NCBI GenBank assembly: GCA_900556135.1
Contig: USNR01000005.1
Coordinates: forward strand, 1 to 52,612
Length of the DNA: 52,612 nt
Reading direction: 5' to 3'
Source of the DNA: an uncultured Clostridium sp.
Lineage (GTDB): Bacteria > Bacillota > Clostridia > TANB77 > CAG-508
Shown in pieces: positions 17,893-26,668 of this stretch. Positions within the stretch are counted from its first letter, which is position 1, and every line of letters starts with the position of its first letter. The translations under genes and the position numbers were made by a program. Below the pieces are notes generated by a model. It was not told the DNA's origin. It saw nothing but the letters and a program-made list of their open reading frames with translations, and searched no databases.

Positions 17893-18342
17893 TCAGTTTA
17901 AATTCAATGTAAACAACAATGCATCATCAGTGTTATTATAATATTTTTTTCTTAATCCAACTTCTTCAAAATTATATTTTTTATATAAATTGATTGCTAT
18001 AGTATTTTTTACATTAACTTCTAAATTTATTTTACTTACTTTATTTTCTTTGCATATTTGTATTATTTTTTCCATCATTTTGGTTGCAATACCTAAATTT
18101 CTAGAATCTTTTTTGGTAACAATATTCATGAGTTCTGCTTCATCTAATATTACTTTTATCCCTGCAAATCCCATTATTTCATCTTGAGATTTTGCAACAA
18201 TATATATTGAGTTTTCGCATTTTAATTCCTCTGATATTACATCTAAATCCCAGAAATCGTCATAATCCGATTGCAAGTTTTGTTTTATATTTTGTAAATC
18301 TTCAAATTGCATTTTTGTAATTACTATATTATTTTTCTCCAT
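17893..18342 (-). CDS. rimI: Ribosomal protein S18-alanine N-acetyltransferase (GNAT)
   Basis: A GNAT acetyltransferase of about 149 aa. The acetyl-CoA pyrophosphate loop is in RNLGIATKMMEKII, and the C-terminal family pattern NTIAINLYKKYNFEEVGLRKKYY is typical of RimI. It is last in a tsaE-tsaB-rimI operon, an order common in Bacillota and good support for RimI over other GNATs. Two ATGs (18348 and 18342) are available; AGAGAGGA is properly spaced only for 18342. The gene overlaps tsaB by 14 bases, implying translational coupling. Confidence 0.88.
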   Translation of the reverse strand: MEKNNIVITKMQFEDLQNIKQNLQSDYDDFWDLDVISEELKCENSIYIVAKSQDEIMGFAGIKVILDEAELMNIVTKKDSRNLGIATKMMEKIIQICKENKVSKINLEVNVKNTIAINLYKKYNFEEVGLRKKYYNNTDDALLFTLNLN

Positions 18343-19051
18343 TAGCATTCCTCTCTGCTTGAGATTTTCTTAAATAGATTGGTGATATAAAATTAGAATC
18401 TCCAAATATTCCTTTTTTATATTTATCATAACCACATTTTGCAAGAGAAATACTTGATTGTATATTGTTTTCACAGAAATTTATATTAAATTTGTTAAAT
18501 TTTTGCAATATTTTTTCTTTGTAAACTTCTACGCCATCTCCAACAAATGTGATTTCTTCGTTTTTACTTTGAGCCTCGATAAACTCACTAAAATCTTCTA
18601 GTATTACATCTATGCTATCTGCAACACTCTCTTGTTCCATTGTATAATTGCCATTTTCCAATTTAAATACAGCACTATACGCGTTACTATTTTTCGCATT
18701 AATTATTGGAATAATGTAGCCATTTTTGCTAACATTGTAGCTCAGGCTTTCTAATGATGTAACTCCAATTGTAGGAACATTTCTTACATCCGCAAAAGCT
18801 TTTGTTGTGGCAACTCCAATTCGAATGCCAGTAAACGAACCAGGTCCAACACAGCAAACTAGTATATCTATGTCGCTAAGAAATAATTTAGTTTCTTTAA
18901 ACATTTCATCTATTAATGGCATAAGTTTTTGTGAATGTGTTTTTTCATCCTCATTGTTTTTTTCTGCTATAACTTTAAAATCATTCTCTTCAGCTTCAGT
19001 TATTGACACCGAACAATTCTTAGATGATGTATCAATTGCTAATATTTTCAA
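18329..19051 (-). CDS. tsaB: tRNA t6A biosynthesis protein TsaB
   Basis: An ASKHA-fold protein that pairs with TsaD and TsaE to add threonylcarbamoyl to A37 of ANN-decoding tRNAs. Signatures are MKILAIDTSSKNCSVSI at the N-terminus and VGPGSFTGIRIGVATTKAFA at about residues 67-86. The length of 240 aa is normal. It overlaps tsaE by 20 bases and rimI by 14, so the three genes are tightly coupled. tsaD is not in the window. Confidence 0.95.
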   Translation of the reverse strand: MKILAIDTSSKNCSVSITEAEENDFKVIAEKNNEDEKTHSQKLMPLIDEMFKETKLFLSDIDILVCCVGPGSFTGIRIGVATTKAFADVRNVPTIGVTSLESLSYNVSKNGYIIPIINAKNSNAYSAVFKLENGNYTMEQESVADSIDVILEDFSEFIEAQSKNEEITFVGDGVEVYKEKILQKFNKFNINFCENNIQSSISLAKCGYDKYKKGIFGDSNFISPIYLRKSQAERNANGEK

Positions 19052-19460
19052 TTTTTAGCCTCCTATATTCTGTATTATCATTATCTCTAGAAAAAGTAAT
19101 TTTAGTATATGGAATTTTTAATTCTGGCTCTAATATTTCTCCCCATTCGAAAATACATATTCCATTTTGCAAATATTCATCTCCACCCATTGCATAAAAC
19201 TCGTCAATATCAGATAATCTATATAAATCGAAGTGATATATATTTATGTTTTTTGCATTATACTCATTAACAATTGTAAAAGTTGGACTTGATATTTCAT
19301 TTTCCAAGCCAAAATATTTAAGGATTCCTTGGGTAAACTTTGTTTTGCCAGAACCTAAATCTCCAGACAAAATTATTATTGAATTTTTATTTAACTTCTT
19401 TGCAAAATCACTTGCAAAATCTATTGTGTCAGCCTCACTTTTTGATATAAATTCATTCAT
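19032..19460 (-). CDS. tsaE: tRNA t6A biosynthesis ATPase TsaE
   Basis: A small P-loop ATPase of the TsaBDE complex. Walker A is SGDLGSGKT (residues 32-40), and the family segments SSPTFTIVNEY, IYHFDLYRL and CIFEWGE are present. Length is 142 aa. It is first in the tsaE-tsaB-rimI operon and overlaps tsaB. Confidence 0.95.
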   Translation of the reverse strand: MNEFISKSEADTIDFASDFAKKLNKNSIIILSGDLGSGKTKFTQGILKYFGLENEISSPTFTIVNEYNAKNINIYHFDLYRLSDIDEFYAMGGDEYLQNGICIFEWGEILEPELKIPYTKITFSRDNDNTEYRRLKIENISN

Positions 19461-19640
19461 TATTGCTTTTCCTCTTTAAATTCAATTTTCAAACATATTG
19501 TATCTTATCTACTAAAAAAATGCAATAATTTGTCTAAAAATATTTTGTTTACCAGGGAAGGTTAGTCAATCATTTGTCACAAATTATTTAAAATAAATAC
19601 TTTGAGCACCTATATTGCAAATAACGATTCTTCTTGACTT

Positions 19641-20160
19641 TTATATTTCTTTATAACTTCTTTCTACTCTTCCATTTTGTTTTGGTGTATGTGGCTTCAT
19701 CACTTTATATTCTAACCCTAATTCTTCTAATGTGTTTTCAAACTCTGTTTTTATATCTGTACTAGTTCCACTCCAAACCACTTCAAGAATATTTTCTTTC
19801 TTACTGGCTTCAACTTTGCCCAAATTCAAAGAATTTTTTATATTCAAACAGCTTGTATTTCCGCCTTTACTCCCAATAATCCCTCCTGCATAATTATTCT
19901 CAGATTTTATATCTTCCATATTAATACTATTTTCTATTCTATTTTCATTTCCATTAAAAACACCTTTAAAACCACGACCACCCTCATATTTTATAGGCTT
20001 AAATCCTGTTCCAGTTGTCATTTCAGTCATTAGCATATTTCCATCTGTGTCATCGCCATTTATATTTCCAAAATCAGTTCTTGTATAATCGTCATACGAA
20101 TGTTTTGATTTAAAATTCAGACTTCTTGTTAATACAACACATTTTCTTATGTAACCAGTT
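19641..20160 (-). pseudogene. Chimeric remnant: GLUG-type surface protein joined to an IS481-like transposase end
   Basis: The open frame, followed upstream of its first ATG to about 20160, reads as part of a GLUG-type surface protein: SLNFKSKHSYDDYTRTDFGN, TGTGFKPIKYEGGRGFKGVF, then NENRIENSINM and GGIIGSKGGN. After about residue 85 of the ATG-initiated frame it switches to FENTLEELGLEYKVMKPHTPKQNGRVERSYKE, the terminal part of an IS481-type DDE integrase core. There is no signal peptide or start context, and both halves are truncated. It is best read as two decayed genes fused by deletion that happen to share a frame. The boundary on the 20160 side is approximate. Confidence 0.75.
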
Positions 20161-20292
20161 CAAACGCCAAAATGTTATAACAGATTATTTTTTGATTTTT
20201 ATATCACCTTTCTCTTTCCAACGCATAGTACAAAAAATGATAACCATTTTATTGTTTCAAACAAGCGATTGTCGAACACATCATAGCAACAT

Positions 20293-20358
20293 AGCATAAT
20301 AAATATGATACACAATTAGGTATTGAATTTTCCCTATCATTGTGATATTATTTATACA
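20293..20358. repeat. Diverged copy of the ~120-bp palindromic repeat family
   Basis: ATAATAAATATGATACACAATTAGG here matches the left end of the elements at 44776 and 51441. The right side ATTGTGATATTATTTATAC is roughly its inverse complement, giving a short palindrome. It overlaps the predicted promoter of the small gene at 20404. Confidence 0.5.
20323..20351 (+). promoter_or_regulatory. Probable sigma-A promoter for the gene at 20404
   Basis: TTGAAT (20323-20328), a 17-base spacer and TATTAT (20346-20351), about 50 bases upstream of the ATG. It lies inside the palindromic repeat. Confidence 0.5.
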
Positions 20359-20403
20359 GAAAAAATGTTAAAATTTTACATATTAACAAGAGGAGAGTCA
20401 AAT

Positions 20404-20571
20404 ATGAGTGAAGAAAATGAAGTAAATCAAAGACCAGAAAAAATAGTGGTAGTTTCTGGAGACGGTAAAGATTTAGACATTTCTAAAGTACATGACCATC
20501 TAAAAATAGAAAAACCAACCTCTGATAATCCAGAAAAAGACAAAATAGTTATACCACCAGCCAAACAATAA
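20404..20571 (+). CDS. Conserved-looking 55-aa charged protein
   Basis: A short soluble protein beginning MSEENEVNQRPEKIVVVSGD, with a core VVVSGDGKDLDISKVHDHL and a proline-containing C-terminus. Similar small proteins with a 'VVVSG-G-DL-IS' core seem familiar from clostridial genomes, but I know of no assigned function. Support comes from the ribosome site AGAGGAGAG 7 bases before ATG 20404, the promoter at 20323-20351 and a terminator right after the stop. The open frame extends upstream without a credible start. Confidence 0.75.
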   Translation: MSEENEVNQRPEKIVVVSGDGKDLDISKVHDHLKIEKPTSDNPEKDKIVIPPAKQ

Positions 20572-20580
20572 TTACAAATC

Positions 20581-20605
20581 AAAACCGCGGAATATCCGTG
20601 GTTTT
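20581..20605 (+). terminator. Terminator of the 55-aa gene
   Basis: Stem AAAACC-CGGA / TCCG-GGTTTT lies 9 bases past the stop and ends in a short T-run. Confidence 0.75.
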
Positions 20606-20618
20606 ATATTGTCAAAAA

Positions 20619-20643
20619 GATGCAGATTTGATTAATCCGCATC
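20619..20643 (-). terminator. Terminator of the cadherin-like surface protein gene
   Basis: On the minus strand, stem GATGCGGATT / AAATCTGCATC is followed by TTTTT. It lies 15 bases beyond the stop of the gene at 20658. Confidence 0.75.
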
Positions 20644-20657
20644 TTTATTTATAAAAT

Positions 20658-21677
20658 TTAATGTTTACCTTTTGAACGTTTGCCTTTATTCAAATCTTTT
20701 TTTGCCTTTTTTTCATCATTATGTTTTTTATTGCTACTATTAACTTCACCATAATAATAAACCCTGTCACGTTTTTTACGCACAATTAATACTATAGTTA
20801 TTATAATAACAATTAATACCACAGCTCCAGCTATAATCACTTTCTTATTTACAATTTCATTTGTAATTGATGCCTCAGTTGTTTTATTTACTATTATTTG
20901 ATAAGTTTTTATCTCGTTTTCATCTTGTGAAGTTACTATAATATTAACAACATTCTCGCCTTCCTTTAGATTTTCTGTTCCAGAAATTGATACTGTTGCA
21001 TTTGTATCATTTGCTTTAGCTACTACATTTATACTATTTACATCTTTAACTTTTAAATTATATGTATATACATTATTCTTAAAAGTCGGTGAAATTTCGA
21101 AACCGTCTACCTTCAATGATGCTAATCCAAATTCTTCCACTGATGTTGTTTCTATTTTTGTTTCTTCTACCTTATTCTCTGTATCTTCTTTCTTGTTCTC
21201 ATCTTCTGAAGTTTTTCTATTAATATATATAGTTATCTTATTTCCATTAGAGTCTGTTACAACTATTGTATTTTTTCCTTCTGATAAACTAACTGTTGGA
21301 TTTGAACTTTTTCCATTTGCCTGTATATAATACATCCCTATATTTGTTCTAACATTAACACTGTCACTCTCAACATCTATAGTTGTTCCATTCTTCACTT
21401 CTTCTCCATCCACATAAACTGTTTTTAGAGTTTCCTTTTTAGTAGTGCCTGTTTTAGTTGTCGTACCTGATCCAGTATTAGTAGTATTACTTTTTTCTGG
21501 CTCTTTTTCTGGTTCAGTCTCAGTATTATTTTTTGAATCTGTTTCTGTATTTTCCACAATAGATGTGTTTTCGCTTTCTGGCTCAGTACTGTTTGTTGCA
21601 TACGAACTAATGCTGATCGTAAACATAATTGCTATTATAAAAGTCATAAAACTTAATTTTTTTATTAGTTTTTCCAC
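20658..21677 (-). CDS. Membrane-anchored surface protein with cadherin-like beta-sandwich domain
   Basis: A 339-aa exported protein. A signal peptide spans about 1-27 (hydrophobic core ending SSYA), then a Glu/Thr/Asn-rich linker to about residue 85. A first beta domain follows (about 88-158), and then a cadherin-like domain (PF12733 pattern) at about 185-265: GLASLKVDGFEISPTF, NVYTYNLKV, VNSINVVAKAND, LKEGENVVNIIV and TYQIIVNKT. A C-terminal membrane segment (about 277-298) is followed by a Lys/Arg-rich cytoplasmic tail. The tail identifies a type I membrane protein rather than an LPXTG-anchored one. Such domains usually mediate adhesion or wall binding. It has its own terminator. Confidence 0.85.
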   Translation of the reverse strand: MEKLIKKLSFMTFIIAIMFTISISSYATNSTEPESENTSIVENTETDSKNNTETEPEKEPEKSNTTNTGSGTTTKTGTTKKETLKTVYVDGEEVKNGTTIDVESDSVNVRTNIGMYYIQANGKSSNPTVSLSEGKNTIVVTDSNGNKITIYINRKTSEDENKKEDTENKVEETKIETTSVEEFGLASLKVDGFEISPTFKNNVYTYNLKVKDVNSINVVAKANDTNATVSISGTENLKEGENVVNIIVTSQDENEIKTYQIIVNKTTEASITNEIVNKKVIIAGAVVLIVIIITIVLIVRKKRDRVYYYGEVNSSNKKHNDEKKAKKDLNKGKRSKGKH

Positions 21678-21855
21678 AATTTATCCCCCTTTTGTATTAT
21701 GCTTAATATTCAATGAGGTCTTTGTAGAATTAAAGATTAATCTCTCATTACTTTCTTCTACAACATTAATATTTTCTTTACAATATCTTATATTTTATCA
21801 TTTAGTGTATATTGCCGTCAATAAATATACTAAAATGTAATGCAAATGTAACAAA

Positions 21856-21890
21856 TCAGGAGAAAATGTATTTACTACATCTTCTCCTGA
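21856..21890. terminator. Hairpin terminator after the SSB gene
   Basis: Stem TCAGGAGAA / TTCTCCTGA extended by ATGTA/TACAT. The T-run is clearer on the plus side, but the position fits the end of the minus-strand SSB transcript. Confidence 0.65.
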
Positions 21891-21926
21891 CTTTTCTTAA
21901 AGGAATTTATATATCTATTTATCTTG

Positions 21927-22625
21927 TTATATAGCCTCTTTATTTTCTTCAACTTCCTCTGATTGTTTTTCATTGTCTTCTTTTTTTACTACTTCTAAGC
22001 TTCCAATAGATACTTCATAAGCAACTTTATTTTCAACAGTTCCATCTTCATATTTCTTTTCATATTTTCTAGATTGAACTCTACCAACTAGTTTTATTTC
22101 TGTTCCAATTTCCATATTCTCACAGAATCTAGCTGTTCTTCCCCATGCTATACATGGAATATAATCAGATTTGCTATAAGCTCTATTTACTGCTAATAAT
22201 ATATCTGCAATTTCTCTTCCAAATGGAGTTTGTCTGTAAATTGGTTTTTTACAAATATAACCAATTAAAGTAACTTCGTTTGATATGAAATCTTTTTTTG
22301 CTTCAACTTCTGATTCTTGATCTTCTAAGAACTTAATGTCCTTAGCAAATACTGTTAAAACTAATCTGTTTCTACCTTCGTTGTAACTGTTGTAAGATCT
22401 AAATTGACCTTCAACTACGATTTTACTATTTAATTCAATGTTTCCGTTTGGCATTAATCTTTCTGATATTGTAACTGGTATTACATCATCATTTCCACTT
22501 AAACGTGGTACACTTAAATCAAATATGTAAAATTTCTCCCCATAAATTTCGTGACTAAATCTTTTATCACTAGTAACCTTTCCCACTAATATAATGTGGT
22601 TATTTTCTGAATAAACTGTATCCAA
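21927..22625 (-). CDS. Single-stranded DNA-binding protein with two OB folds
   Basis: A 232-aa protein with two SSB-like OB domains. The first is about residues 8-105 (HIILVGKVTSDKRFSHE, KFYIFDLSVPRLS, IVVEGQFRSYN). The second is about 120-218 (NEVTLIGYICKKPIYRQTP, ADILLAVNRAY, DYIPCIAWGRTARF, LVGRVQSRKYEKKYEDG), and this second one matches canonical SSB most closely. An acidic tail ends in EENKEAI rather than the DDDIPF type that recruits repair enzymes. The start is TTG at 22625, supported by GAGGAGG 8 bases upstream. Bacterial SSB normally has one OB fold per chain and acts as a tetramer, so this could act as a dimer. It may be a second SSB rather than the main replication SSB. Confidence 0.82.
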   Translation of the reverse strand: MDTVYSENNHIILVGKVTSDKRFSHEIYGEKFYIFDLSVPRLSGNDDVIPVTISERLMPNGNIELNSKIVVEGQFRSYNSYNEGRNRLVLTVFAKDIKFLEDQESEVEAKKDFISNEVTLIGYICKKPIYRQTPFGREIADILLAVNRAYSKSDYIPCIAWGRTARFCENMEIGTEIKLVGRVQSRKYEKKYEDGTVENKVAYEVSIGSLEVVKKEDNEKQSEEVEENKEAI

Positions 22626-22822
22626 TTAATTTTCCTCCTCTTACTTTATTCTCAAAAGTATTTTTTTAGTTTAAAACCTACATTTATTATTATACTACCA
22701 TTTTTTGGTTTTGTCTACATAAAATGTTAAAATTAGTTTATTTTTTTTAATTTTTTTATAAAAAATTTATCTTATCTCACTTTTTAAGCCATTTTTTCAT
22801 TATTTTTTATTCACAAACAGCT

Positions 22823-23299
22823 TTATTTTGCATACAATATTGTTAATGCAATAATAATCATAACATTATATACATCTATGCTATAGTTCACATTTGCTTT
22901 AATTTCCTGCATTTCTATAATTTTCCCGAATATGCTTTTAATATTTCTTTGTAAACACAAAAATGATTGTTCCTCTTTTACACTTGATATTGTTATATCA
23001 CTTTTAGAATTATACCCATACGTTATTATTTTATTTCTATCTTTTCTAAATTCTTCAATATTTTTATTATAATCTAGATTGATTATTAAATATTTAGAAT
23101 TACTTGCTATCTTTTTTATAATATCCATATCATGAATTTCTGTATTTATTATTAATGCTTCCAACCTTATGTTTTTTATGTTTTCTATATTTCTTTCCTT
23201 TACATAAATTATCTCATTTGTATTTACCATTTGCTTATCTATTACCTTGCTTAATTGCTGCTCACTAGATGAATCAGTTAAAATTTCAATTAAAGGCAT
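22823..23299 (-). CDS. Unrecognised 158-aa protein with C-terminal hydrophobic tail
   Basis: No family recognised with confidence. It has alternating strand/helix segments, a segment NKIITYGYNSKSDITISSV that faintly recalls the C-terminal domain of Mur ligases, and a C-terminal hydrophobic stretch (about 140-157) that could be a tail anchor. AAGGAG precedes ATG 23299. It starts 28 bases after the deacetylase-like gene, so they form one unit, suggesting an envelope-related role by position only. Confidence 0.7.
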   Translation of the reverse strand: MPLIEILTDSSSEQQLSKVIDKQMVNTNEIIYVKERNIENIKNIRLEALIINTEIHDMDIIKKIASNSKYLIINLDYNKNIEEFRKDRNKIITYGYNSKSDITISSVKEEQSFLCLQRNIKSIFGKIIEMQEIKANVNYSIDVYNVMIIIALTILYAK

Positions 23300-23327
23300 A
23301 TCGTTTCTTCTCCTTTTTTAGTTTTAT

Positions 23328-24104
23328 CTAATTTACTGAGCTTGTATTTGCTCTCCGTTTTTCATTAATTTGATAATTCTGTTTATACATCATTTTTGAT
23401 ACATTCGTAACTTGATAACCTCTCTCTTGTATATTATATATTATTGTTTCTAATCCGTCTCCTATATATTCATTATGCATTAGAATTATGCTCCCTGGAG
23501 TTAAGCTTTCTTCTATTCTTTCCCACATTTCCTCTGTTGATAATCCATTATAATCTAAGGAATCAATATTCCATTGAATTGTTTCCATATTGTTCTTTTC
23601 TGCCGCCTCTAGTATAGTGTTATTATATTCTCCATATGGGATTCTAAATAGCATTGGAACTTGTTTAGTTAGACTTTCTATTTTCTTATTGCACCCTTGT
23701 ATTTGCTTTTCAACATCATCTTTTCCCATTTTCTTTAGACTAGTATATTTATCTGATAAATTTCCTATTTCATTTCCATTTGATATTATCTTTTTTATAT
23801 CTTCTGGATATTTATTTACAATATCTCCAGTTACGAAAAAAGTTGCAGTTGATTTCATTTTAGATAATGTATCTAATATATTACTAATATTATCCATGTT
23901 TTCTATACAATTTATACTTATTGATACACTTTTTTCTGTAGTATTTACTTTGCATAATGGCATTTTAGTTACTGTACCAGATGTTTTTATTGTTTGATTA
24001 TTAACATTATTTTGCAAAGCAATTGACATCACCAGCAATATTGCCACAGTTCCAATAGATACTAAATATGATTTTATTTTTCCTTTATTAAATACAAAAA
24101 ACAT
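23328..24104 (-). CDS. Degenerate NodB-type polysaccharide deacetylase domain protein
   Basis: A membrane-anchored protein of about 258 aa: a hydrophobic segment at about 12-30, then a NodB-like fold. The usual metal and catalytic motifs are lost. The TFDDGP position reads SINCIENMDN, with no Asp pair. The H-x-x-x-H position reads GNEIGNLSDKY, with no His. FRIPYGEYN keeps the motif 3 arginine and PYG, and the last motif reads ILMHN. STATFFVTGD is well preserved. It is therefore probably a non-catalytic glycan-binding or structural version. The start at 24104 is chosen because AGGAGG is 7 bases upstream; the first ATG (24110) is too close. The start lies within a strong hairpin (24097-24152). 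Confidence 0.82.
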   Translation of the reverse strand: MFFVFNKGKIKSYLVSIGTVAILLVMSIALQNNVNNQTIKTSGTVTKMPLCKVNTTEKSVSISINCIENMDNISNILDTLSKMKSTATFFVTGDIVNKYPEDIKKIISNGNEIGNLSDKYTSLKKMGKDDVEKQIQGCNKKIESLTKQVPMLFRIPYGEYNNTILEAAEKNNMETIQWNIDSLDYNGLSTEEMWERIEESLTPGSIILMHNEYIGDGLETIIYNIQERGYQVTNVSKMMYKQNYQINEKRRANTSSVN

Positions 24105-24152
24105 ATACATTCCTCCTAAGCATTTATATTGCTATTGAATGTATATGTTTTT
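24097..24152 (-). promoter_or_regulatory. 16-bp perfect hairpin enclosing the ribosome site and start codon
   Basis: On the minus strand AAAAACATATACATTC (24137-24152) pairs perfectly with GAATGTATATGTTTTT (24097-24112), with a 24-base loop. The loop ends in the AGGAG of the deacetylase-like gene, and its start codon lies in the 3' arm, followed by six T. It could be the terminator of the upstream gene, a translation-blocking stem, or both. Confidence 0.6.
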
Positions 24153-24177
24153 CTTATTAAATTTATTACTAGTTATT

Positions 24178-24906
24178 TTATTTTCCTATTTGACTTGCAA
24201 AACTTTTAACTACTCCATCTTTTATTCCAAATTCAATATATGCAATTTTATCATTTCCAGAAGCATATTCGCTTTCATATGGTGGCTCCATATATGCATA
24301 TTGTATCACATAATCATATAATCCTTCATATGCTGTTTTTTCGTTTCCAATATAGGCATATTGAATCTTATCTTTTACTTTCATATCTTTAAGATTATCT
24401 ATGTTGTAACTTCCATAAATATATTTACCAATTACTTCATTTTGACTATTTATAACTTCACCAGTTTCTTTTTCTTGATAAAAACTGTTTAGCACTTTGT
24501 TTTCAGTGTCTCCAATTTTTACTCCATTAAACTCAAAACCGTCTTCAGTAATTATCGTTAAGTATAATTTACTATTTTTTAAAATAACTTTTACACCTGA
24601 TTTACTATACTCTTCAACATTTTCACCAGTAGTAGTTTTCACATATGAGGCTGTTTGTTTTAATTCTCCAAATTTATTTTTTAATTGATCTATTGTTGTA
24701 TTTTGTCCAAGTCCATTTTCTTCTAGTGTTTCTATTGAAAATTTATTATCTTCTGTTTTTTTATTTGGATCTAATACTTTTATTGTTTCTCCTAAAATAC
24801 TCTCATCAAATCCTTTTTTTGCAATATTAATCCCTATGCAAATTAATACAATAATTATAAGAAGTATAAATATTACAGTAAGTAAGCCTACTCCTCTCTT
24901 CTTCAT
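24178..24906 (-). CDS. Unrecognised membrane-anchored extracytoplasmic protein, 242 aa
   Basis: A short basic N-terminus and one hydrophobic segment (about 6-29) are followed by an extracytoplasmic domain. The domain has two similar-looking parts, each with a 'L..K.GEL...' or 'GVKIGDTENKVLNSFYQ' type stretch. The latter recalls the small beta-alpha PepSY/SmpA-like folds, but I cannot assign a family. GGAAGGA lies 11 bases before the ATG. It stands between metG and the deacetylase-like gene and may be co-transcribed with either. Confidence 0.72.
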   Translation of the reverse strand: MKKRGVGLLTVIFILLIIIVLICIGINIAKKGFDESILGETIKVLDPNKKTEDNKFSIETLEENGLGQNTTIDQLKNKFGELKQTASYVKTTTGENVEEYSKSGVKVILKNSKLYLTIITEDGFEFNGVKIGDTENKVLNSFYQEKETGEVINSQNEVIGKYIYGSYNIDNLKDMKVKDKIQYAYIGNEKTAYEGLYDYVIQYAYMEPPYESEYASGNDKIAYIEFGIKDGVVKSFASQIGK

Positions 24907-24953
24907 ATTTTATAAAATCCTTCCTTTTACACATCTTTGTGCCTTTTATGGTT

Positions 24954-26531
24954 TTAAGCTTTCATCTTGTCTTTTATAAACTGAACTTCTTCTTCTACAT
25001 CCAATCTTAAGAATATTGGTTCTCCTTTTTCAATTACTTTAACCTTTTCTATATTTTTTCCATATTCTTTTATACTATCATATTCGCTATTTGTAATTCC
25101 TAGTTGTTTTAACATTTTTTCGGAAGTTTCTTCCATTGCAGGCTTAATTAATATTGCAATTATTCTTAAATTTTCTGCTAAATGTACCATAACTGATTCT
25201 AACTCTTCTGTCTTTTTTTCCTTTACTAATGCCCATGGAGCTGTTTCATCTATATATTTATTTGTTTTTCCTATTATTGTCCATATTGCTTCTAGGGCAT
25301 TAGCCATATGAAAGCTTTCCATATTATCTTCATATTCTTTTATATTTTCTAATGTATGCTTTTCTAAATCACTATCAGCTTCATTTACACAACCTTTATA
25401 TTCTGGAATATATCCTCCAAAATATTTATTAATCATTCCTATTGTTCTGTTTAACAAGTTTCCTAAATCATTACATAAATCAAAATTATATCTATCTACA
25501 AATTCTTCAGGTGTAAATATTGCATCTTGGCTATATGGCATATCTCTTAATAAAACATACTTTGTAGCATCTAATCCATATCTTTCTATTAATGTTTCTG
25601 GATATATTACATTACCTTTAGATTTAGACATTTTTCCGTCTTTCATTAATATAAAATTATGAACAAATATCGTTTTAGGTAATGGTAAATCTAGTGCCAT
25701 TAAAAATATAGGCCAATATATCAAATGAAATCTTGCAATGTCTTTAGCTATAACATGAACATCTGCTGGCCAATACTTTTTAAACAAGCTATCATCTTCT
25801 GATAAATATCCTAATGCTGTTATATAATTTGTTAAGGCATCAACCCATACATATACAACATGTTTAGGATCTTTTAATACTTTAACCCCCCAATCAAAAG
25901 TTGTTCTGCTCACACATAAATCCTCTAGTCCTGGTTTTATAAAGTTATTTATCATTTCTTGTTTTCTGTAATCTGGCTTTATAAAATCTGGATGTGAATC
26001 ATAATATTCCAAAAGTCTTTTTTCATATTTTTTTATATTAAAGAAATATGCCTCTTCCTTCATTGGCTTTACTTCTCTTCCACAATCCGGACATTTTCCA
26101 TCTACTAACTGACTTTCTGTAAAATATGTTTCGCAAGGCATACAATATAATCCACTATATTCTCCTTTATAGATATCACCTTGTTCCATAAATCTATCAA
26201 AAATTTGTTGAACTGCTTTTTCGTGCTGAGCATCTGTTGTTCTTATAAATTTATCATAATTTATGTTCATAGTTTTCCATAATTTTTTTGCAGATTCTGC
26301 CATTTCGTCAACATATTCTTTTGGCGTTTTTCCTTTAGACTCAGCTACTGTTTGAATTTTTTGTCCATGTTCGTCTGTACCTGTAAGCATAAAAGTATCA
26401 TAACCTCTTTGCTTTTTATATCTCTTTATACAATCAACCAATGTTGTGGTATAAGCTGTTCCAATATGAAACTTTCCACTTGGATAATAAATTGGTGTTG
26501 TTATATAAAACGTATTTTTATTTTCTTCCAT
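24954..26531 (-). CDS. metG: Methionyl-tRNA synthetase (short form)
   Basis: Class I synthetase that charges tRNA-Met. The HIGH motif reads FHIG (residues 21-24) in YYPSGKFHIGTAY, and the KMSKS motif is present as DGKMSKSKGN near residue 300. The zinc-binding connective peptide has the pairs CMPC and CPDC. The anticodon-binding helical domain follows to about 500. At 525 aa it lacks the C-terminal EMAP/Trbp111 dimerisation domain present in longer bacterial MetRS, a known natural variant. No T-box leader is apparent upstream. Confidence 0.96.
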   Translation of the reverse strand: MEENKNTFYITTPIYYPSGKFHIGTAYTTTLVDCIKRYKKQRGYDTFMLTGTDEHGQKIQTVAESKGKTPKEYVDEMAESAKKLWKTMNINYDKFIRTTDAQHEKAVQQIFDRFMEQGDIYKGEYSGLYCMPCETYFTESQLVDGKCPDCGREVKPMKEEAYFFNIKKYEKRLLEYYDSHPDFIKPDYRKQEMINNFIKPGLEDLCVSRTTFDWGVKVLKDPKHVVYVWVDALTNYITALGYLSEDDSLFKKYWPADVHVIAKDIARFHLIYWPIFLMALDLPLPKTIFVHNFILMKDGKMSKSKGNVIYPETLIERYGLDATKYVLLRDMPYSQDAIFTPEEFVDRYNFDLCNDLGNLLNRTIGMINKYFGGYIPEYKGCVNEADSDLEKHTLENIKEYEDNMESFHMANALEAIWTIIGKTNKYIDETAPWALVKEKKTEELESVMVHLAENLRIIAILIKPAMEETSEKMLKQLGITNSEYDSIKEYGKNIEKVKVIEKGEPIFLRLDVEEEVQFIKDKMKA

Positions 26532-26668
26532 TTTTAATCACATTCCTTTCAAAGTTCAAAAGATTACTGTTTTCACGCCTTTTTCGCTTAAATTCCTATT
26601 ACATTTTACCAAATTCCTACTAAATTATCAATACCTCTTTACTAATCTTATTTTTTTTCTTAATTCTA

